A stretch of 16,293 bases of DNA, from positions 1-16,293 of the forward strand of contig JAGWHA010000013.1 in the NCBI GenBank assembly GCA_028867095.1, in the 5' to 3' direction. The stretch comes from Microcaldota archaeon. GTDB taxonomy: Archaea > Micrarchaeota > Micrarchaeia > Micrarchaeales > CABMGC01. Every line of letters starts with the position of its first letter. Within the stretch, counting starts at the first letter, position 1. Shown here piece after piece: positions 12,853-16,293 of the stretch. Below the pieces are notes generated by a model. It did no database searches. It was not told where the DNA came from and was given only the letters and a program-made list of their open reading frames with translations. The translations under genes and the position numbers were made by a program.

Positions 12853-14113
12853 TCTAGAATTTTTGGTCATATTGGGTGCGATAAGCCTGCTTAGTCTGAG
12901 CACAATTACCATATATAAGGGGAGCATAGGGAAAAGCGACCAGCTTCTTGGGAACATTATTCCTGGAAACACATTTGAAAAAGGCAATCTGTTTAACACA
13001 AGCACAGCAAACCCTCAGCTCCTTGTCTATCTTCCCGAGAACTCAACATTAAGCAAGCCAAACAGGATGGAGATGGCGGCATTCGGCTGCTATAACGGGG
13101 TTGTAAGCTTATCCGCGCAATCTCAATCCCTGTATTTCCCCCAAAATGCAATCACTTTCGGGGTTAATGGCATAAGCACAATAACTCTATATTTTACCCC
13201 CCTTGCTGAGGGATTTGGGGCTGTGGATGTTAATTATACCTATAGCTGCGGTGGGGTTTCACAGAATCATTCCTCAATCCTAACAACCTATGTAATCGGA
13301 TCAAACCTGCCAGTTCAAGATGTGCTTCCAACCGCATATATCGGAAACCGTAACGAATCGGTTGTTTATGCGCTAGTGAATGGCGGGAAGGTGGAGAGCC
13401 TAAATGAATTTAGCCATTGCACATACGCAAGTATGTTTGGCCCAACGGGAATTGCGCAGCAATGCGGCACTGACAATGCATGGTCATATTCTGTGTTCTC
13501 AAGTTACTGTTACTCCACGAGCAACTATTACACCGCAACAACCTGCATAGTTCCAACCAACACCTCTTACGGCCTGTCCTCAATAGGCCCTTCAGGGTAT
13601 AGGCTCAAGTACTCTTTCAAATTAGCCGTGAATTATAATGCTGCCAGCCTATACGCAAACCTTTCAAATAATTCCACATCTGGGGTATTTCTGTCAAATA
13701 ATATCATTGGCAGTACGGAAGTCGAATCTGCGGTAAATCTTGACCCGCTTCTTACTTCCAGTTTCCTTTCAACTGGCGGAAAGACCCAGGTAGTAAATCA
13801 GGCAGCATATGCAGAATATATCCAAGCGAAAAACAATCTTTACAGTACTCTTAGCTTTTATAATCAGTCCTATGTGTCTACAGACATTCAATCATCCATA
13901 GAGTCTGCTATTTCCGCTTACACTAAAGCCTCAAACAATCTGATCAACAGCATAGGCTCGCAGAATTCTGCATGCTTCTTCTCGGATCCTAACTACATAT
14001 GTAAGGCAAGCTCCCCTTTCTCCTATCAGATAAATGCGACTTTAGATGGAATAAACTTGGGGAACGAGACCATTTCCTATCTCGGATCCGAGATAAACAT
14101 CATATCTAAGTGA
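12836..14113 (+). CDS. Large pilin-like surface protein with class III signal (QASLEF)
   Basis: M-K-I|Q-A-S-L-E-F at the start is a class III prepilin signal followed by a hydrophobic helix (L-V-I-L-G-A-I-S-L-L), so the protein should be processed and inserted like a pilin. The remaining 400 residues form a large extracellular part rich in Ser, Thr, Asn and Tyr, with about twelve N-x-S/T sequons and eight cysteines, typical of glycosylated archaeal surface proteins. A helical stretch near residues 335-385 precedes a short final strand-rich domain. It is far larger than the other subunits, so a tip adhesin or receptor-binding role is likely by analogy with large minor pilins. I recognise no domain in the head. 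It overlaps the previous gene by 17 bases and has G-G-T-G seven bases before ATG. Confidence 0.82.
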   Translation: MKIQASLEFLVILGAISLLSLSTITIYKGSIGKSDQLLGNIIPGNTFEKGNLFNTSTANPQLLVYLPENSTLSKPNRMEMAAFGCYNGVVSLSAQSQSLYFPQNAITFGVNGISTITLYFTPLAEGFGAVDVNYTYSCGGVSQNHSSILTTYVIGSNLPVQDVLPTAYIGNRNESVVYALVNGGKVESLNEFSHCTYASMFGPTGIAQQCGTDNAWSYSVFSSYCYSTSNYYTATTCIVPTNTSYGLSSIGPSGYRLKYSFKLAVNYNAASLYANLSNNSTSGVFLSNNIIGSTEVESAVNLDPLLTSSFLSTGGKTQVVNQAAYAEYIQAKNNLYSTLSFYNQSYVSTDIQSSIESAISAYTKASNNLINSIGSQNSACFFSDPNYICKASSPFSYQINATLDGINLGNETISYLGSEINIISK

Positions 14114-14117
14114 GCTA

Positions 14118-14501
14118 ATGAAGATCCAATTTGCGACCATAGAAGCTATGGTTTCATTGTTGCTCGCACTATCTTTTGCCACATTCTACGCATTTCAAAC
14201 GAATGAAAGTGTATCCAGCGCATATACTGTTTTGACGAATTTGAGAAGCTCTACGGCCATTTATGACCTCTCGCAGCAGATAGATTCGAATAGCGCTCTG
14301 CGCTCATGCATTTTGGAAGAGGACTATCCCTGCGCAAGAACTTATCTCTACCAGTACGCCAAAGTCTTAGGCCTAAAAAAAGTTTCCTTGGAAGTCAACG
14401 GCACAATAATTGGAAATCTTACTGGTGGCTCCCAATTTGCCTGTTTCCCCATCTCTCAGAATGAGATCAATCAGACTATTTGCGTCTATGCTGGTGATTG
14501 A
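14118..14501 (+). CDS. Pilin-like protein with TIEAM-type N-terminus
   Basis: This is a 127-residue single-pass protein. The start M-K-I-Q-F-A-T-I-E-A-M-V-S-L resembles a prepilin signal shifted by one residue: if cut after Gln4, Phe is +1 and Glu +5 as in bacterial type IV pilins. The hydrophobic helix ends near residue 27. The extracellular part has four cysteines (S-C-I-L, P-C-A-R, A-C-F-P, I-C-V-Y), a helical first half and several N-x-T/S sequons. The I/L-E/D-A-M pattern links it to the protein at 12472-12852. It starts 4 bases after the large pilin, with GTGAG about 6 bases before ATG. Confidence 0.72.
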   Translation: MKIQFATIEAMVSLLLALSFATFYAFQTNESVSSAYTVLTNLRSSTAIYDLSQQIDSNSALRSCILEEDYPCARTYLYQYAKVLGLKKVSLEVNGTIIGNLTGGSQFACFPISQNEINQTICVYAGD

Positions 14502-14750
14502 ATGTCCTATTATGGATTAGTATTGATTTCGACAATTTTTCTGATGATTTATTTAACTTCAAACATCTCCATCTATCTCTCTGCCTTCTTGCAGATAAAT
14601 AGAAATCTGGCCGTATCCGGTCTAATCATTCGCCTGGAAAGTCTACTCAATTATATAGATCCTGCATCACTTAGCTCAAATTACGGGATTTATCTCTCCT
14701 ATATCAATCGGATTAGATTAAATCAAAATGGATTTATAGGTGCCAATTAA
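14502..14750 (+). CDS. Small single-pass membrane protein, last gene of the pilus operon (82 aa)
   Basis: The N-terminal 30 residues are one hydrophobic helix (G-L-V-L-I-S-T-I-F-L-M-I-Y-L) and the rest is a short polar domain rich in Leu, Ile, Asn and Ser. It has no Q-x-S-x-E motif, no acidic +5 residue and no cysteine, so I cannot call it a pilin. It begins directly after the stop of the preceding gene, which makes co-translation and a role in the same complex likely. I do not recognise a family. The 3' end could be a truncation of a longer protein, but there is no sign of a remnant after the stop. Confidence 0.62.
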   Translation: MSYYGLVLISTIFLMIYLTSNISIYLSAFLQINRNLAVSGLIIRLESLLNYIDPASLSSNYGIYLSYINRIRLNQNGFIGAN

Positions 14751-14793
14751 AAAGGGAGGCGGACGAATCCTTCCGCTAAACAGTAGCCTTTTT
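14749..14793 (+). terminator. Possible terminator of the pilus operon
   Basis: AAAAAGG (14749-14755) and CCTTTTT (14787-14793) are inverted, with an inner GCGGA/TCCGC pair (14759-14763 and 14772-14776). The stem would end in a run of T. It also overlaps the promoter of the next gene, so the case is only moderate. Confidence 0.35.
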
Positions 14794-14796
14794 ATA
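14789..14796 (+). promoter_or_regulatory. TATA-like box of the small zinc-ribbon gene
   Basis: TTTTTATA here is about 33 bases before ATG 14826, leaving a leader of a few bases. GATATATAC at 14805-14813 is also TATA-like but too close to the start codon. Confidence 0.4.
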
Positions 14797-14825
14797 GCGA
14801 GTTGAGATATATACTTGGCGGTAAT

Positions 14826-14966
14826 ATGGTAGAAGCATATTGTATGAAATGTAAGGAGAAGAGAGAGATGAAGGACGTCAAGGAAGTCACAATGAAGAAC
14901 GGGAAGCAGGCAAAGTCTGGCGTCTGCTCTGTATGTGGCACAAAGATGTTCAAGATAGGAGGTTAA
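14826..14966 (+). CDS. Small zinc-ribbon protein, DUF5679 type (46 aa)
   Basis: The 46-residue protein starts M-V-E-A-Y-C-M-K-C-K and ends with C-S-V-C-G-T-K-M-F-K-I, so it has two C-x-x-C knuckles about 25 residues apart around a charged segment K-E-V-T-M-K-N-G-K. This is the pattern of the DUF5679 family, very short zinc ribbons common in archaea and some bacteria, with no established function. The codons are AAG-rich like the housekeeping genes. It stands alone between the pilus operon and a hairpin terminator. Confidence 0.85.
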   Translation: MVEAYCMKCKEKREMKDVKEVTMKNGKQAKSGVCSVCGTKMFKIGG

Positions 14967-14990
14967 GGCTAATCTTCAGCTCTACTGTTT

Positions 14991-15017
14991 AGGGGATAAT
15001 TCCCCTCATTTTTAATA
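14991..15017 (+). terminator. Hairpin terminator after the zinc-ribbon gene
   Basis: AGGGGA-TAAT-TCCCCT (14991-15006) is a perfect 6-base stem with a 4-base loop, followed by a T-rich stretch from 15008. It lies 24 bases after the stop codon. As the stem is symmetrical it could also stop transcription coming from the tRNA on the other strand. Confidence 0.55.
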
Positions 15018-15074
15018 TTATTTTTATTGTGTTCTGTTCCTAAAATGCCCTTTAAATCTTAATTTGAGAGAAAG

Positions 15075-15146
15075 TGGACTCCGCGGGATTCGAACCCGCA
15101 ACCTCCTGCATGCCATGCAGGCGCGCTACCGTTGCGCCAGGAGCCC
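15075..15146 (-). tRNA. tRNA-Ala (anticodon GGC)
   Basis: On the minus strand the whole cloverleaf can be drawn: acceptor GGGCTCC/GGAGTCC, D stem GCGC/GCGC, anticodon stem CCTGC/GCAGG with loop ATGGCAT (anticodon GGC, reads GCC and GCU), T arm GCGGG-TTCGAAT-CCCGC. The acceptor has the G3:U70 wobble pair that marks alanine tRNAs. The discriminator is A at 15075. The 3' CCA is not encoded and there is no intron. It lies alone between two protein genes. Confidence 0.96.
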
Positions 15147-15169
15147 ATAGAGAAGTATTTATTCCAAGT

Positions 15170-15180
15170 CTATATTAAAC
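15170..15180 (-). promoter_or_regulatory. TATA-like box of tRNA-Ala
   Basis: The minus strand reads GTTTAATATAG, centred about 28 bases from the tRNA 5' end at 15146. A second AT-rich block at 15155-15166 is too close to act as TATA. Confidence 0.45.
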
Positions 15181-15238
15181 ATTGTCCTCTTGACAAAAGC
15201 ACAGCTACATCGTATTATTTTCAAAGCAATCCTCCCGC

Positions 15239-15460
15239 TTATGCCGGCGAAACAAAGAGTATGTTTCCTCCCCTGAGCAGGATCGTGCCAAGCTTGGTCT
15301 TGAGGTTCCCATCCTCGATCTCCTCGGCGTTGTCGAGCACTATGTTCATGTGTATGTCGAATGCCGTAACCTTGCCCCTCATGTCGGTGCCGTTCTTCAG
15401 CCTTATCAAAACTTGCTGTCCTATTGCCTTGTTCAAAAGGTCAAATGGTCTCTCTTGCAT
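15239..15460 (-). CDS. Sm-like archaeal RNA-binding protein (Lsm/SmAP)
   Basis: This 73-residue protein should form a ring (usually a heptamer) that binds U-rich RNA and acts in RNA processing. The Sm1 motif runs from P-F-D-L-L-N-K-A-I-G to V-L-I-R-L-K-N-G, with G-K-V-T-A-F-D-I-H-M-N-I-V-L; Sm2 is L-G-T-I-L-L-R-G-G-N-I-L-F-V-S-P. The common Sm2 form is R-G-D/N-N, so the second Gly is a small deviation. A G-G-T-G-A ribosome site lies 5 bases before ATG 15460, and the gene follows the RNA polymerase A'' gene by 44 bases on the same strand. A TATA-like CTATAATG at 15480-15487 could give it its own start too. Confidence 0.93.
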   Translation of the reverse strand: MQERPFDLLNKAIGQQVLIRLKNGTDMRGKVTAFDIHMNIVLDNAEEIEDGNLKTKLGTILLRGGNILFVSPA

Positions 15461-15504
15461 CTCTTCACCAATAAATAAACATTATAGCTGCGCTTTGCGC
15501 ATTA

Positions 15505-16293
15505 TTATTTCTTTCCCTTCTTCTCGCTGATCTTCGAGATGTCCTCCTTCTTGATTGCAAGCGTAACTGTTCCAGTTCCAAGCCCGATCTGCTTGCCCAC
15601 AAGCACGTTCTCTGTGACCCCCTTCATGTCGTCCCTCTCCCCGAACGCTGCCGCATTAATAAGGTGCTTGATTGTTTCCTCATACGCCGCCCTTGCGAAT
15701 ATCGACTCCTTTTCGCCGCTGAGCCCCCTTCTTCCGACGTTCTTGATGCTTCCGCTTGCGGACATGGCGTCTGCGAGTATGTATAGGTGCCTCTGATCAA
15801 CGTTGATTCCCTGCTCCCTGAGCACGATGTCAAGCTCCTTTGCAATCGTGTTCCTTGCCGCCTCGATCCCGAAGATCCTGTACATCTCGAAGATGTCGTT
15901 TGTGTAGATCCTTGAGGTGTCAACCCCCTCGACCTGCATTATCGCTGCGATGTTGCTGTTGTTTGTGACCAAATAGAACTCCTCAGTTTTCTTGTCCTGC
16001 TTGATTACCGCCCTTCCTGCGTTCTCGATCCCGTTGACCGTGAGCTTTCCTATCTGTACAGCCATTGCCCTTGTCTGCTTTGCCGCCTTTGTGTGGGTCT
16101 TTATCAGAAGGCTGTTGCCCTGCGCCGTGCACTCTGCCTTGATGAGCTTCTCGATCTTCGATGCGATTCCCTTTGCCGTGAGCTCGTTTGCCTCAAGCTT
16201 CTGCTCATCGAGCCTGATCATGATCGTTCCCTTTGAGAAGTTCTCAAGGATCCTCTTTATGACGTCGTTGACCCTTACCTCGCTGATCTTCTT
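15505..16293 (-). CDS. rpoA2: DNA-directed RNA polymerase subunit A'' (C-terminal part; 5' end outside the window)
   Basis: This is the C-terminal 262 residues of the split largest subunit of archaeal RNA polymerase. Diagnostic blocks are G-I-E-N-A-G-R-A-V-I, D-I-F-E-M-Y-R-I-F-G-I-E-A-A-R-N and, near the end, H-L-Y-I-L-A-D-A-M-S-A-S-G, followed by G-R-R-G-L-S-G and the E-N-V-L-V-G-K-Q-I-G-L-G-T-G segment. These parts build the jaw/cleft and the end of the trigger-loop module. The reading frame is open without interruption to the right edge; the ATG at 16221 is internal, since the residues before it (I-L-E-N-F-S-K-G-T-I) still match the family. The tail ends in a lysine-rich K-K-G-K-K. Confidence 0.96.
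   Translation of the reverse strand, partial: KKISEVRVNDVIKRILENFSKGTIMIRLDEQKLEANELTAKGIASKIEKLIKAECTAQGNSLLIKTHTKAAKQTRAMAVQIGKLTVNGIENAGRAVIKQDKKTEEFYLVTNNSNIAAIMQVEGVDTSRIYTNDIFEMYRIFGIEAARNTIAKELDIVLREQGINVDQRHLYILADAMSASGSIKNVGRRGLSGEKESIFARAAYEETIKHLINAAAFGERDDMKGVTENVLVGKQIGLGTGTVTLAIKKEDISKISEKKGKK

Noticed and set aside
8761..14750. Reading the operon as an archaellum (arl/fla) locus
   Set aside because: There is no ArlH, ArlF, ArlG or ArlC/D/E-like product and no archaellin-type gene; many diverse pilins and a split platform fit a pilus better.
15048..15060. TATA-like CCTTTAAATCTT downstream of tRNA-Ala
   Set aside because: No gene starts at the right distance on either strand.
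16219..16221. ATG taken as the start of the RNA polymerase gene
   Set aside because: The frame is open to the window edge and the residues before this Met still match subunit A''.
1..16293. CRISPR arrays, insertion sequences, integrase or attachment sites
   Set aside because: I looked for regularly spaced repeats, transposase motifs and flanking duplications, including around tRNA-Ala, and saw none.

Overview
The window is archaeal. It carries an archaeal SRP (7S) RNA, the initiation factors aIF2-beta and aIF1A, ribosomal protein S8e, Rio1 kinase, a short XPF-type nuclease, a Cgi121-like KEOPS subunit, the separate A'' subunit of RNA polymerase and an Sm-like protein. Most single or first genes have a TATA-like box about 25 bases before the start codon, which implies largely leaderless mRNAs. 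Genes are very tightly packed: two convergent pairs meet with no spacer and a third overlaps by 12 bases. Together with pilins carrying the Q-x-S-x-E class III signal, this suggests a compact euryarchaeal or DPANN-type genome (Micrarchaeota/Diapherotrites-like). The lineage is an inference from gene style, not a measured placement.

Layout. 1-217 (-): SRP RNA, probably running off the left edge. 266-2413 (-): a 715-residue protein I do not recognise. 2513-3245 (+): aIF2-beta (probable TTG start) and aIF1A. 3234-3845 (-): an unknown protein with a possible PD-(D/E)xK-like core. 3867-4646 (-) and 4691-5335 (+): Rio1 and the XPF nuclease, divergent from one short promoter. 5336-5776 (-): Cgi121-like. 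5863-7546 (+): S8e, a small unknown protein and an ornithine carbamoyltransferase with an unusual active-site loop. 7547-8614 (-): a winged-helix regulator followed by an FAD/NAD(P) reductase.

8761-14750 (+) is the accessory part of the window: a ten-gene, almost gapless operon for a type IV pilus-like machine. Its order is a secretion/assembly ATPase, a membrane platform split into two genes, then seven small membrane or pilin-like proteins. Four of these carry clear class III prepilin signals, one of them with a large Cys-rich and sequon-rich extracellular domain. Two others share a different N-terminal pattern (S/T-L/I-D/E-A-M). No prepilin peptidase is present, so processing must depend on an enzyme encoded elsewhere. 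The operon is visibly more AT-rich, with more AAA lysine codons, than the housekeeping genes on either side. It is preceded by a perfect 8-base inverted repeat over its TATA region and lies head to head with the winged-helix gene. This is the best candidate for a poorly described system here.

14826-16293 returns to housekeeping genes: a 46-residue zinc ribbon (DUF5679 type), a hairpin terminator, tRNA-Ala(GGC) on the minus strand, an Sm-like protein, and RNA polymerase subunit A'' running off the right edge.
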